Program-made: the position numbers and the translations under genes | Source of the DNA: G963668435 sp963668435 | GTDB taxonomy: Bacteria > Latescibacterota > Latescibacteria > Latescibacterales > Latescibacteraceae | Assembly: GCA_963668435.2 (NCBI GenBank) | Contig: CAXXSC010000008.1 | Location: 1 to 64,000, forward strand | DNA length: 64,000 bases | Reading direction: 5' to 3' | Part shown: piece after piece, positions 7,014 to 15,764 of the stretch | How the letters are laid out: the number at the start of each line of letters is the position of its first letter | Numbering within the stretch: position 1 is the stretch's first letter | Notes under the pieces: model-generated | Databases searched by the model: none | Told to the model about the DNA's origin: nothing | The model's input: the letters and a program-made list of their open reading frames with translations, nothing else

Positions 7014-8192
7014 ATGCCACAAAAAGCGCTGAAGGAATATCGCGAGCAGTATAGCGAATTCCTCACCAATAACATCATTCCCTATTGGGAAAAATATGGC
7101 TGTGACCGTGAGTACGGCGGCTTTCTGAACTGCATGGAGGATAACGGCACACTTCTGTCCGAGGACAAGTATATGTGGTCGCAGGGACGTGGCCTCTGGA
7201 CAATAGCCCATATAATGAAATTGTACGATTCTAATTGTGCATGGCGCGAGTTTACCGATCTGACATGCCGTTTCCTCATTGAAAATGCTGTCGATGAAAA
7301 TGGCGATTTCTCCAACCGAATTTCGCGAACCGGGGGAAAACTGGACGGTCCTATCAGCATCTACAGCGACATGTTCACAGCTATGGGATTAATTGAATAC
7401 TATGAAGCGACCGGCGACAAGAATATGCTGGAGCTTGCACGGAAAACAGCACACCGAGTTGCTAAACGCATTCAGGATCCCGGATTTACTGATGTCGCGC
7501 CTTTCAAGCTGAAACCGGGATATCATTTGCAGGGTGTTCTGTTTCTTTCTCTCAATATGCTGACACCGCTTCTAACACTGATAGAAGATCCCGCTCTCGA
7601 AAATGAGGCCGACCGCTGTGTACGGCACATTCTCGACAACCACCGGGACAAACAGCGTAAACTCAACATTGAAATGCTTGACCCTGATTGGAAAGAAGTC
7701 GATTTTGCACAGGGACGTGATTTTGTTCCCGGCCATGGTGTCGAGTGCGCATGGATTCTTATGCTCGAAGCCAAAAGACGCCGCGACGATGGGCTGATGG
7801 CCGATGCACTGGAAATTCTCCGCTGGCACATTGAGGGTGGTTGGGACGAAGAGTGTGGAGGTTTATTCTGGTGGTTGAATATTGACGGCGAGGAACCATT
7901 CGAAGCTAACTGGCAGTGTAAGCTCTGGTGGCCGCACGCTGAATCCCTCCTTGCCCTGATGCTGGCCTACGAGTTCACCAAAGACGATTACTATCTTGAC
8001 TGGTTCGCTAAAATGCATGATTATTCGTTCGCCACATTTTCTGATGCTGAAAACGGTGAATGGAAACAACGTCTGGACCGTCACGGCAACAGAATTACGA
8101 AAACGCTCGTTTTACCAGTAAAAGATCCTTTCCACCTGCCGCGCGCGGTAATGTGGATACTTGAAAGTCTTGAACGTCAACTGGGCAAATAA
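7014..8192 (+). CDS. AGE-family epimerase/isomerase (N-acylglucosamine 2-epimerase-like)
   Basis: The 392-residue product matches the length and (alpha/alpha)6-barrel pattern of the AGE family, which isomerises sugars such as N-acetylglucosamine, cellobiose or mannose at C2. Conserved pieces include YMWSQGRGLWTIAH near the N-terminus, FVPGHGVECAWIL in the middle, LWWPHAESL, and DPFHLPRAVMWILESL at the end; the histidines in these segments are the family's active-site positions. No signal peptide is present, so it is cytoplasmic. The start at 7014 is preferred over the upstream in-frame ATG at 6966 because CAGGAGA lies about eight bases before it and 6966 overlaps the preceding gene. The sugar specificity cannot be read from the sequence. 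Confidence 0.9.
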   Translation: MPQKALKEYREQYSEFLTNNIIPYWEKYGCDREYGGFLNCMEDNGTLLSEDKYMWSQGRGLWTIAHIMKLYDSNCAWREFTDLTCRFLIENAVDENGDFSNRISRTGGKLDGPISIYSDMFTAMGLIEYYEATGDKNMLELARKTAHRVAKRIQDPGFTDVAPFKLKPGYHLQGVLFLSLNMLTPLLTLIEDPALENEADRCVRHILDNHRDKQRKLNIEMLDPDWKEVDFAQGRDFVPGHGVECAWILMLEAKRRRDDGLMADALEILRWHIEGGWDEECGGLFWWLNIDGEEPFEANWQCKLWWPHAESLLALMLAYEFTKDDYYLDWFAKMHDYSFATFSDAENGEWKQRLDRHGNRITKTLVLPVKDPFHLPRAVMWILESLERQLGK

Positions 8193-8204
8193 GAGGAGAT
8201 TTCG

Positions 8205-9305
8205 ATGAGTATCACAAAGTCTTTTTTGAACATTATTATTCTGATTTTCTTTATCACGGGTAACGTTTTAGCACTTGAGCGTCCGGATGTTGAATTCAAG
8301 ATTTTTCAGTTCCCGGCAAATATGATACCGCGCATTGACGGAGACTCTTCTGACTGGGACATGGTGCCGGAAAGCTACCGTATTCCCGGCAATCAGCTAA
8401 AAGACACTATTAATAACCTGCCCTACGATCCCAAGGATCTCGATGTCTCAGTGAAAGTTGGCTGGGTCAAGGGTATGAATGTACTCTATTTCCTCTATGA
8501 AGGTTATGACGATTACTGGAATTTCAAACATCCCGATCTCAGGAACGATATTTTCGAGGTGGTTATTGATGGCGACCTTTCCGGCGGCCCGCTTATCCCC
8601 TACCTTCTCGACGATGATCACATTTTGAAACCGAATTCATGGGGCGGCTATCGTTTCCACGGTGTCCATGCCCAGAATTACCATATTTTCACCCCGACCG
8701 AGGGAAAACCCTGGACAATGGTATGGGGCTGCAATCCCTGGATTCTCGAACTTCCCTGGTCCAACTGCGCCTATAATTACGATTTCAAGCACGGCGAAAA
8801 CGGCAAGCTGACCATGGAGTTCTGGATAACGCCTTTCGATTACGCTCCTTATGACGGTCCGGAACGTGCGGTTGTTTCCATGCTTGAAGACAACAAGCGG
8901 ATTGGTCTTTCGTGGTGTGTGCTCGATTACGATTCCGACAAGGTCAAACAGCAGGAATACGAAGGATTCTACAACCTGTCCCACAAGACAACCATGTACG
9001 GCAATGCCTCGGAACTGGTCGCATTCCGCCTGATGCCTCTCGAAAAAGAATTAAGGAAACCCATCGAGGCACAATGGGATTTCATGATCACTAACATGGA
9101 TACCCGCACGGTCGCCTTCAAAGACTTGTCTTACGGCGAAATCACCTCCTGGCACTGGGATTTCGGTGACGGCACAAGTTCGACGGAACAGAATCCCATT
9201 CATACATATGAAAAAGCCGGGCTTCACTATGTTGTCGTTCTCAATATCGAGGGACCTGACGGGAAATCACGCATGTCAAAAGTCTGGGATGTCGCTGTTA
9301 AATAG
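8205..9305 (+). CDS. Secreted protein with CBM9/DOMON-like N-domain and C-terminal PKD domain
   Basis: The start follows GAGGAG by about six bases and begins a signal peptide (KSFLNIIILIFFITGNVLA). The mature part starts with a segment of the RIDGDSSDWDMVP type followed by VSVKVGWVKG and DDIFEVVIDGD-like strands, the pattern of family-9 carbohydrate-binding or DOMON beta-sandwiches. The last ~80 residues form a PKD domain, with WHWDFGDGTSSTEQNPIHTY as its signature. PKD domains usually serve extracellular protein-protein or polysaccharide contacts. The gene is 12 bp after the epimerase and is the last of the cluster, before a strong terminator. No catalytic residues are recognised, so a binding role is most likely. 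Confidence 0.8.
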   Translation: MSITKSFLNIIILIFFITGNVLALERPDVEFKIFQFPANMIPRIDGDSSDWDMVPESYRIPGNQLKDTINNLPYDPKDLDVSVKVGWVKGMNVLYFLYEGYDDYWNFKHPDLRNDIFEVVIDGDLSGGPLIPYLLDDDHILKPNSWGGYRFHGVHAQNYHIFTPTEGKPWTMVWGCNPWILELPWSNCAYNYDFKHGENGKLTMEFWITPFDYAPYDGPERAVVSMLEDNKRIGLSWCVLDYDSDKVKQQEYEGFYNLSHKTTMYGNASELVAFRLMPLEKELRKPIEAQWDFMITNMDTRTVAFKDLSYGEITSWHWDFGDGTSSTEQNPIHTYEKAGLHYVVVLNIEGPDGKSRMSKVWDVAVK

Positions 9306-9339
9306 ATACATAGAAAAGACATCTCTCAAACAACATGAA

Positions 9340-9369
9340 GCAGCGGCTGGAAACGGCCGTTGCTTTTTT
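9340..9369 (+). terminator. Rho-independent terminator of the 4855-9305 cluster
   Basis: GCAGCGGC pairs with GCCGTTGC (eight positions, one G-U) around an eight-base loop, and six T follow. It lies 35 bp after the PKD gene. Confidence 0.85.
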
Positions 9370-9441
9370 ATTGCTGACAGGTGATAATATGTTATATTTA
9401 TACCATACTATTTACTTACATCGATATTATATGGAGTTACA

Positions 9442-11793
9442 ATGTTTTTTCAGAAGAAGTCCAACATTTTCGCACTCGTTTTTCTCGTGCTTACCTTTTT
9501 TGCGATAACCACTCACGCTCAGACAATGACATTTTACGGCAGCCCAAATACTATCAACGACATGGCTCTGCATGGAAAATATGTCTGGTGTGCAACACAA
9601 GGCGGCATTGTCCGCTGGGATACTCAGACAGGAGAACACCTTCGCCTGACAAAGGAGGATGGCCTGATTTCCGACCGGATTACCGCTATTGCAGTTGACG
9701 AGAATGGTGTTGTCTGGACCGGAAGTGACGAGGGTTTGTCACGATACGATGGTTCTGAGTTCAGCTCCTATACATCTCTGGGTAGTATTGAGGTTGAGGA
9801 AATACGGGCCCTGGCTGTTGATAAGGAGGGCGGTGTTTGGATTGCGGCAAATCGTGAACTTGTCGCACTCAGAAACGGTTATTGGTGTATCTACGGCAAC
9901 CATATCACCAGGGATATAGCTGTTGGGATCGATGGCTCTATTTGGACTGCTGAATGGTACGAAGGTGTTGGAAGATTCAAAGATGAAAAATGGACTTTCT
10001 ATTCCGAGGAAACATCGACTTCAATCAATCATATCAACACAGGCAAAGACGGCCTTGTATGGGCGTCAGGAAACGGTTCAAGCGTATACAGTTTTGATGG
10101 AACAGAATGGACAAAACTCAACGCAGGAGGAATATTGTGCAGCGATAATGACTATTCCTGCTGGATTTCTTCTGGTCATAGGCTCGCACATTACAAAGAA
10201 GACGAATGGACATATACACTGAAAACTCTGGCTGAAATGTCATCTATTTTTCTCGATGACAATGGTGCTGTCTGGTGCGCAACAGATTTAGGTCTTTTGA
10301 GTTACAAAAATGAAACCTACACACTGTATAAAGTTTATGACGCGCCAATTAACGACAGAGGAACCGATATCTGCTTTTCCCCTGATGGGACCATGTGGTA
10401 TGCGACAAGCTCAGGCATTTCCCGCTATAAAGATGGCAAATGGACAAGCTGGGACCTGAAATACAAATTTACCGATTTTACAGATCATTCCGTTCAATCA
10501 ACGACACTTGTCGATGTCGGGCCAAATGGTGATGTCTGGGCTCTTAAGATTTATAAAGACCATAATGACACACTTCCATACAGCAGCTATCTTGCTCATT
10601 TTAATGGAGCTAATTGGGAATTTTATGATGTTCCCTTAGATAAACGCTCCTGTCCAAATTTAAGCGCTGATGAAAATGGTGGTGTTTGGGCGAAAGGTGC
10701 AACGAGATATGGATATTTTGATGGTTCATCCTGGGATGTTCATTCGACATGGGAGATCCTGGACAAAGAACTGGCAATCACTGATATTCATTATCATCCG
10801 GCAAATGCGAGTGTTTGGATTTCGGTTAAGGGTATGATTATCGAAATGAAAAACGGAAAAATCAATACTTACGAAATGAATATTGACAATGGCCAATATT
10901 GTTCATTTCAAAGTATTTGTGATGAGCTATACATGTCAAATAGTTATAATGGTACTCGATTGTATCAAGTAGAGAACGGATCATTAAAGTATTTAACCGG
11001 TGTAAGTGGATGCAATTGTCCTTTTGGCGTTTCCCCGGATGGACTCATTGTGATCTCAGATAGCAACGATATTATCTACATGAATGTCGGTGGCGAATTA
11101 CAGGAAATATTCAGACCTGCATTAGGCGATCACTTCGGCGCAAGCGCAATTGTACACAACAAGATCGATACATTCTGGATTGCAGATTATGAACAAGGAA
11201 TTATGGCATTGAGCGATCTTCCTGCACCTCAGCTCGCATCAGCCACGGGCAAGTTAGTGGAGGAATATAAATCCGTTATTGGTGCAACGGTCACTTTCTC
11301 ACCGGGAAATTACAGTACAACCACAGCGGGTGGTGGCGAATGGAAAATAGACGGTATTTTACCGGGAGAATATGTTATTACCTATGAATTTGTCTCAAGC
11401 ATATCTCAGCAAAGTATCACTATTCCGACTTCAGGAAACGTGGTAAGGTCAAGCCGAAAAAATCACTTCTTCCTGAACATTGAAAATAGTGTTGATGTTG
11501 AATCGCAGATCCCTTACCAGTTTTCCCTCGACACCCCCTACCCCAATCCGTTCAACGCATCGGTCACCATTCCTTTCTCGCTCGACAAATCGTCGAAAAC
11601 GAAACTGACTGTTTACGATATCAATGGCCAGAAAGTCCGGGAACTGGCTGAAAGCTTTTTTTCTGCCGGTTTACATTCAGTGTTATGGAACGGTTTAGAC
11701 GATAGCGGCCAGCAAGTTGCCTCTGGGCTTTATTTCGTTCGCCTGTCGGCAGACAGCAGGAATGAATGTCAGCGTGTCATGTTCGTGAAATAG
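9442..11793 (+). CDS. Secreted two-component-regulator-propeller protein with T9SS-type C-terminal sorting domain
   Basis: The 783-residue product has a signal peptide (IFALVFLVLTFFAITTHA). It then has repeated blades of the type 'G.vW..t..Glsry.g..w..y' (for example NGVVWTGSDEGLSRYDGSEF), typical of the extracellular beta-propellers first described in hybrid two-component sensors. No histidine kinase follows. Residues ~600-670 resemble a carboxypeptidase-regulatory-like beta domain. The last ~85 residues (TPYPNPFNASVTIPFSLDKS through ASGLYFVRL) match the Type IX secretion sorting or FlgD-Ig type domain, implying outer-membrane export and surface attachment. GGAG precedes the ATG by about six bases. 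Ligand unknown. Confidence 0.85.
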   Translation: MFFQKKSNIFALVFLVLTFFAITTHAQTMTFYGSPNTINDMALHGKYVWCATQGGIVRWDTQTGEHLRLTKEDGLISDRITAIAVDENGVVWTGSDEGLSRYDGSEFSSYTSLGSIEVEEIRALAVDKEGGVWIAANRELVALRNGYWCIYGNHITRDIAVGIDGSIWTAEWYEGVGRFKDEKWTFYSEETSTSINHINTGKDGLVWASGNGSSVYSFDGTEWTKLNAGGILCSDNDYSCWISSGHRLAHYKEDEWTYTLKTLAEMSSIFLDDNGAVWCATDLGLLSYKNETYTLYKVYDAPINDRGTDICFSPDGTMWYATSSGISRYKDGKWTSWDLKYKFTDFTDHSVQSTTLVDVGPNGDVWALKIYKDHNDTLPYSSYLAHFNGANWEFYDVPLDKRSCPNLSADENGGVWAKGATRYGYFDGSSWDVHSTWEILDKELAITDIHYHPANASVWISVKGMIIEMKNGKINTYEMNIDNGQYCSFQSICDELYMSNSYNGTRLYQVENGSLKYLTGVSGCNCPFGVSPDGLIVISDSNDIIYMNVGGELQEIFRPALGDHFGASAIVHNKIDTFWIADYEQGIMALSDLPAPQLASATGKLVEEYKSVIGATVTFSPGNYSTTTAGGGEWKIDGILPGEYVITYEFVSSISQQSITIPTSGNVVRSSRKNHFFLNIENSVDVESQIPYQFSLDTPYPNPFNASVTIPFSLDKSSKTKLTVYDINGQKVRELAESFFSAGLHSVLWNGLDDSGQQVASGLYFVRLSADSRNECQRVMFVK

Positions 11794-11823
11794 AGAAGCG
11801 AATCCGTCCAAGGAAGGATGTTT

Positions 11824-12828
11824 TCAGGGGATATCATTGAGAAAATCGAGTATTTCTTCCGTAACCTGTTCTCTATCGTAATCCCAGAAGACAATGTGAT
11901 TCGAACGCTCCAGCCATACAAAGCGCTTCTTTAATGAGGATATCTGGCCATACGCGTTCTCCGAGTCCTGCCAGGATGCCGCTATGTCTTTTTTCGAGTG
12001 CAGAAAAAGGGTTGGGCAGTCAATTCTTTTGAGAAGAGCCGGATCAGACGCTGTTTTGCCTAATTCAATGAGTGCATCAACACCTTTCATCGGAATCCAT
12101 TGGTAGGAGACAATCTGATCTTTTACCTCGCGGCGGTTCACCTGGATAAAGCGGTCACTTTTTCTTACCCAGTTGATAATGGGCGCTGTCAGATGTGTCC
12201 AGGTTTCAGCTTTCAACAAATAATACCATTGATGTGTGACACCAAAATAGGGCGCACATAGCACAACAGCATCGGCATCAGTTTCGGCCGCGGTTATTGC
12301 CGCAAGTGAACCGCCCATCGAATGACCGATAATAACAACAGTCTCATGTTCATTTTTTAGCTTCTCATATTCATGCCTGACAGCATGAATCAAAGAATCT
12401 GCACTGACCGGAAGCATATCGACAGGGCTTGTGCCGTGACCGGGAAGCCGCATTGCTTTTACATGCCATCCATTTTCAGCAAGACGGTATGGAAAATCAT
12501 TGAAATTGTTGGTGGCGCCAACGAAACCATGAACAAGAAGCGCCGCACGGGGTGAATCGGCAGGACCGAGATCAAGTTCCTCGGCACCAATCAATATACC
12601 TGTTTCGGTATTGCGAGGTGCTGTTTTGTCATATTCTTTCACGAGACGCTCGGTTATAATATCATATCCGCCAACGACCAGAACCGGAAGAGCGGCGATA
12701 CCGATAACAAGCGGTACAAGAGCCATCGAATAGTCAGGTCCATCAAAATGGTGATAGTTACGATAAGATGTAACCGTCAGTAAAACGGCAAGAATTAACG
12801 TTAGTACATGTCCGTAAACTTTATTCAT
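11824..12828 (-). CDS. Membrane-anchored alpha/beta hydrolase (monoacylglycerol-lipase/carboxylesterase-like)
   Basis: Two N-terminal hydrophobic segments (HVLTLILAVLLTVTS and ALVPLVIGIAALPVLVVGG) precede an alpha/beta hydrolase domain. The catalytic elements are visible: oxyanion segment LLVHGFVGATNNF, nucleophile elbow IIGHSMGGSLAA, acid Asp in LFLHSKKDIAASW and His in RSNHIVFWDYDRE. This arrangement resembles bacterial monoacylglycerol lipases and carboxylesterases; the substrate is not determinable. The start at 12828 is preferred to the longer frame start at 12897, which lies inside the upstream terminator hairpin. Its own ribosome site is weak. The gene converges with the propeller gene, 30 bp apart. 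Confidence 0.82.
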   Translation of the reverse strand: MNKVYGHVLTLILAVLLTVTSYRNYHHFDGPDYSMALVPLVIGIAALPVLVVGGYDIITERLVKEYDKTAPRNTETGILIGAEELDLGPADSPRAALLVHGFVGATNNFNDFPYRLAENGWHVKAMRLPGHGTSPVDMLPVSADSLIHAVRHEYEKLKNEHETVVIIGHSMGGSLAAITAAETDADAVVLCAPYFGVTHQWYYLLKAETWTHLTAPIINWVRKSDRFIQVNRREVKDQIVSYQWIPMKGVDALIELGKTASDPALLKRIDCPTLFLHSKKDIAASWQDSENAYGQISSLKKRFVWLERSNHIVFWDYDREQVTEEILDFLNDIP

Positions 12829-12880
12829 CGATAAACCCGTCAGCCATTTGAGTGTAAAAGATATACTGAATATACATAAA

Positions 12881-12915
12881 CAGGGCTCCGCGTGCATGAT
12901 TTCCGCGGAGCCCTG
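12881..12915 (-). terminator. Perfect 12-bp hairpin, terminator after the DUF1080 gene
   Basis: CAGGGCTCCGCG pairs without mismatch with CGCGGAGCCCTG around an 11-base loop. It lies 19 bp beyond the stop of the 12934-14373 gene. The T-run on the minus strand is short (TGTTTATG), so termination may be partial or the hairpin may protect the mRNA end. Confidence 0.7.
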
Positions 12916-12933
12916 TTATTATATCAAGCGAGA

Positions 12934-14373
12934 TTACAGCTCTTTCACATAAATGTTTTTGAACTGAATAATCGCATTACTGTCATGGTTCTGGAGGCCA
13001 ATGTAACCATCTTTCGACCAATCACGGATTTTCCCGCGCGGCTCACATTTCCAATCCAACACTTCTTTTCCGTTCAGCTCGACAGTAATTGTGTCGCCGA
13101 TGAAAGAAATTTTATAGTGATTCCATTCGCCAGTGGGGTTCCATGCGTTAAGTTTCGGAGCCTCGGCATCATAAGCGCTACCGGTGCGGTGGATTCCCTT
13201 TTCGGCATCGCATATCTGGATCTCAAAACTGTGATTAATATAACTGTTATTGAACGGCATATCTGGAACACGTACAAAAACGCCGGAGTTGGTTATATCC
13301 ATACCACAGCGGTAATCGAGTTCGAGCACAAAATCCCCGTATTTTTTCGCACTGTACCAGAACAAGCCCATGCCGCCCTGCCCTGTCAGGATACCGGTTT
13401 TAGGATCGAGCTCGAAATACCCGGGGCCATAATGGTTCCATCCATGCTTAGTATAGCCGTTGCCGCCCGGCTTCAGTATCTGCTCATAGTCTTTGTAATA
13501 GGTGATGCTCCTGATATAATCGAGTCCCTTTTTGATCGAGGGTGAAGGATTATCCCACTCGTCGGGATGCTCGTGTTCGATCGAAATATAGCCCTGGTAA
13601 TCCTGAAGTGTCAGCTCGGCAAGTATATCATGGACATTGGCCAGCCCGGAACCGAATAGAACATCGTGAGCGTCCTTTTTTCCGAATTCACCAAGATCCT
13701 TGAGATGGACGTCCTTGATACGCCCCTCGAGTGCCACAAGCGCTTCAACAGGATTGATGCCCGTACGCATCCAATGGCCCGTATCGGCACATGCGCCAAG
13801 ACGGTCACTTCTGCCTGCGATATTCGTGAGAACTGTTTCCGGCCGGGCATATTTTGAAGGGACCGGGTGATTGTGAACAGCCACATTGATGCGGTATTCG
13901 TCGGCAAGCTTTTCAATTATTTCATAGTCATCATACTGCGGCTCTGTTACAATGGTCCAGATACCCATTTTACGGGCGAAATCGAAAACTTTTCTGGCAT
14001 CAGTCTCGTTGTTTTCAAAATTGACAACACCATAACTCACAAGGCTAATACCGTATTCCATCAGTTTCGATTTGACAAGCTTGATCTGTTCATCTGTGAG
14101 ATCAGGGCCAAAAACGACATCGCCTGTTTCTTTGCTGAGTTTCTGGCCGCGATATGGCTGAAGGTATTTCACACCGAGGGCATCGACTTTTTGAAGCGTT
14201 TCCATGAAAGTGAATTTGTGGAATGTCCAGCATTGTACAGCGATGGGAATTTCCTTGATATGTACATCGGCATAGTCTGGACGCACTCCCGGCTTGATAT
14301 CTGCAGTTGAAACAGAAATCGTACCCATAAGCACGAACGTCAGAACAAGAATCGACACTATCCTTCTTTTCAT
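12934..14373 (-). CDS. Secreted fusion: xylose-isomerase-like TIM barrel + DUF1080 (3-keto-disaccharide hydrolase-like)
   Basis: The 479-residue protein has a signal peptide (IVSILVLTFVLMGTISVSTA). Residues ~40-280 form a sugar phosphate isomerase/epimerase-type TIM barrel with metal-ligand-like positions: TEPQYDD, AVHNHPV, GACADTGHW, DVHLKDLG and ISIEHEH. Residues ~300-479 are a DUF1080 concanavalin-like domain (GYFELDPKTGILTGQGGMG, DFVLELDYRC, SGVFVRVPD, GEWNHYKISFIGDTITVELNGKEV), a family that includes 3-keto-disaccharide hydrolases. Both halves act on oxidised or isomerised sugars in related clusters, so the fusion probably processes an extracytoplasmic glycoside. Genes for a Gfo/Idh/MocA dehydrogenase, an MFS carrier and DoxX lie just upstream on the same strand. 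Confidence 0.85.
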   Translation of the reverse strand: MKRRIVSILVLTFVLMGTISVSTADIKPGVRPDYADVHIKEIPIAVQCWTFHKFTFMETLQKVDALGVKYLQPYRGQKLSKETGDVVFGPDLTDEQIKLVKSKLMEYGISLVSYGVVNFENNETDARKVFDFARKMGIWTIVTEPQYDDYEIIEKLADEYRINVAVHNHPVPSKYARPETVLTNIAGRSDRLGACADTGHWMRTGINPVEALVALEGRIKDVHLKDLGEFGKKDAHDVLFGSGLANVHDILAELTLQDYQGYISIEHEHPDEWDNPSPSIKKGLDYIRSITYYKDYEQILKPGGNGYTKHGWNHYGPGYFELDPKTGILTGQGGMGLFWYSAKKYGDFVLELDYRCGMDITNSGVFVRVPDMPFNNSYINHSFEIQICDAEKGIHRTGSAYDAEAPKLNAWNPTGEWNHYKISFIGDTITVELNGKEVLDWKCEPRGKIRDWSKDGYIGLQNHDSNAIIQFKNIYVKEL

Positions 14374-14404
14374 GGCGGCCTCTTTTAATATACGTTAAAA
14401 TAAA

Positions 14405-14463
14405 AGCCGCAAAAAGCAGAAACAGTTATCCCCTGAACGCTGTTTCTTTAACTTTTTGCGGCT
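14405..14463 (-). terminator. Long two-part hairpin between the Gfo/Idh/MocA and DUF1080 genes
   Basis: AGCCGCAAAAAG (14405-14416) pairs perfectly with CTTTTTGCGGCT (14452-14463), and an inner AGAAACAG (14418-14425) pairs with CTGTTTCT (14440-14447). On the minus strand it is followed by TTTTATTTT. It follows the 14492 stop codon by 28 bp and fits a terminator of that operon. Confidence 0.8.
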
Positions 14464-14491
14464 CGGATTATTACAAACTTATTGCGCTGAT

Positions 14492-15739
14492 TTACTTTTT
14501 GGGATTCCATTCGCCGCGGGCGACAGGCGGAATATAGTTTTCAAGATCCGCACTCTGGAAATCAACCGTCTCATCCTTTTCGGCGCTCATGTATGCTGCC
14601 ATGAGAAGTTCGGTGACATTGAGACCGTCGGAGAAATTCTCTTCCGGACGTTTGCCAGCGAGGAAACAATCTACAAAGTAACGGTTCTCACCCTCGTAGC
14701 CATAGGCACTTGCCTCATGTGATACGACAGGCATAAGCCCCTGTTCTGCGTTCTGTTTCTCGATAAGATCCTCGCCCTCGTCGCCGACAACATGTCTGCT
14801 GAAGAAAACGTTGAGGTCTGTATCGAGAGAATTGATTTGCATCGAGTATTCCGGTCCAAGGAGCTCCATGCTCAAACGAAGGCCTGCACCGACATAGCTC
14901 CAGGATGTCGTACATTCAACAACGACAACCTGATCATTCTCATCCTTGAATTCGACAACTGCACGTCCGAAATCCTCGGAAGGGCGGTTGGCATAATCAA
15001 GTTTGCCGCCACTCATATCGGAAAGCTGCTGAGCATATTTCGGGAGCTGCCATTTGAGGCAGTTGGAATAGCAGTTGACCTTTATCGGCGTAAGGGACTC
15101 GCGAGGAGCGCCCGGCTTTGTCAGGATGTGACGTGCAACCTCGACAGAATGGCACATCATATCATTGATAACACCACCGCCCTGAAGGGTGCCTTCCCAG
15201 AACCAAGGTGAATGCGGTCCGCCATGCTCTTCTGCAGCACGTGCGAGATAGGGCCTGCCGGTCGTTGCCGCGGCTCGTGCCCAGACGATTTCCCTTCCGC
15301 GCTCAACACTCGGTGAAAAGAGCTGATCCTCGAGATAACCATCGAGGATGTTGACTTTCTGCGCTAGTTCCAGCATCTGACGGGCTTCCTTGACATTGCG
15401 GCCAAGGGGCTTTTCACATGTGACACCAATGAGGCTGCCTTTGCCGCTCTCGATGGCATCGACAATTTCCTGCATGATTTCAAGGCGTGTAAAATTAGGT
15501 GCGCAAATCCAAATCGCATCGATATTAGGATCGGCAACCATATCAGTAACAGACTTATAAGCCTTGGCATCACCGACTTTGAGATTGCGTGCCAGTTCGG
15601 CTGAAGCTTCTGCTCGTTCGATCACAGGGTCGGTAACACCGAGCACATCCGCGTGACGTACACCGAGCCATGACTTGATATGAAAACCTGTTATGAATCC
15701 ACCGCCGACAAATCCGACGCCTAATCTTTTTTCAGACAT
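14492..15739 (-). CDS. Gfo/Idh/MocA-family NAD(P)-dependent oxidoreductase
   Basis: The N-terminal Rossmann fold shows the dinucleotide motif GVGFVGGGFITGFH (residues ~6-20), and the family's EKP motif appears as VTCEKPLGRN near residue 120. A C-terminal alpha/beta domain follows (GGPHSPWFWEGTLQGGGVINDMMCHSVE), giving 415 residues, slightly above the typical 340-400. Members oxidise or reduce sugars, inositols and their derivatives; the substrate is unknown here. There is no signal peptide. It sits 25 bp after the MFS carrier gene in a DoxX-MFS-dehydrogenase order, suggesting import of a sugar-like compound followed by oxidation, with the secreted TIM/DUF1080 protein downstream. Confidence 0.9.
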   Translation of the reverse strand: MSEKRLGVGFVGGGFITGFHIKSWLGVRHADVLGVTDPVIERAEASAELARNLKVGDAKAYKSVTDMVADPNIDAIWICAPNFTRLEIMQEIVDAIESGKGSLIGVTCEKPLGRNVKEARQMLELAQKVNILDGYLEDQLFSPSVERGREIVWARAAATTGRPYLARAAEEHGGPHSPWFWEGTLQGGGVINDMMCHSVEVARHILTKPGAPRESLTPIKVNCYSNCLKWQLPKYAQQLSDMSGGKLDYANRPSEDFGRAVVEFKDENDQVVVVECTTSWSYVGAGLRLSMELLGPEYSMQINSLDTDLNVFFSRHVVGDEGEDLIEKQNAEQGLMPVVSHEASAYGYEGENRYFVDCFLAGKRPEENFSDGLNVTELLMAAYMSAEKDETVDFQSADLENYIPPVARGEWNPKK

Positions 15740-15764
15740 GCTTGATTCCTTTCATAAACTTTCT

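Noticed and set aside
12829..12897. Longer N-terminus for the lipase-like hydrolase
   Set aside because: The upstream ATG lies in the loop of a perfect 12-bp terminator hairpin, and the added residues are not typical.
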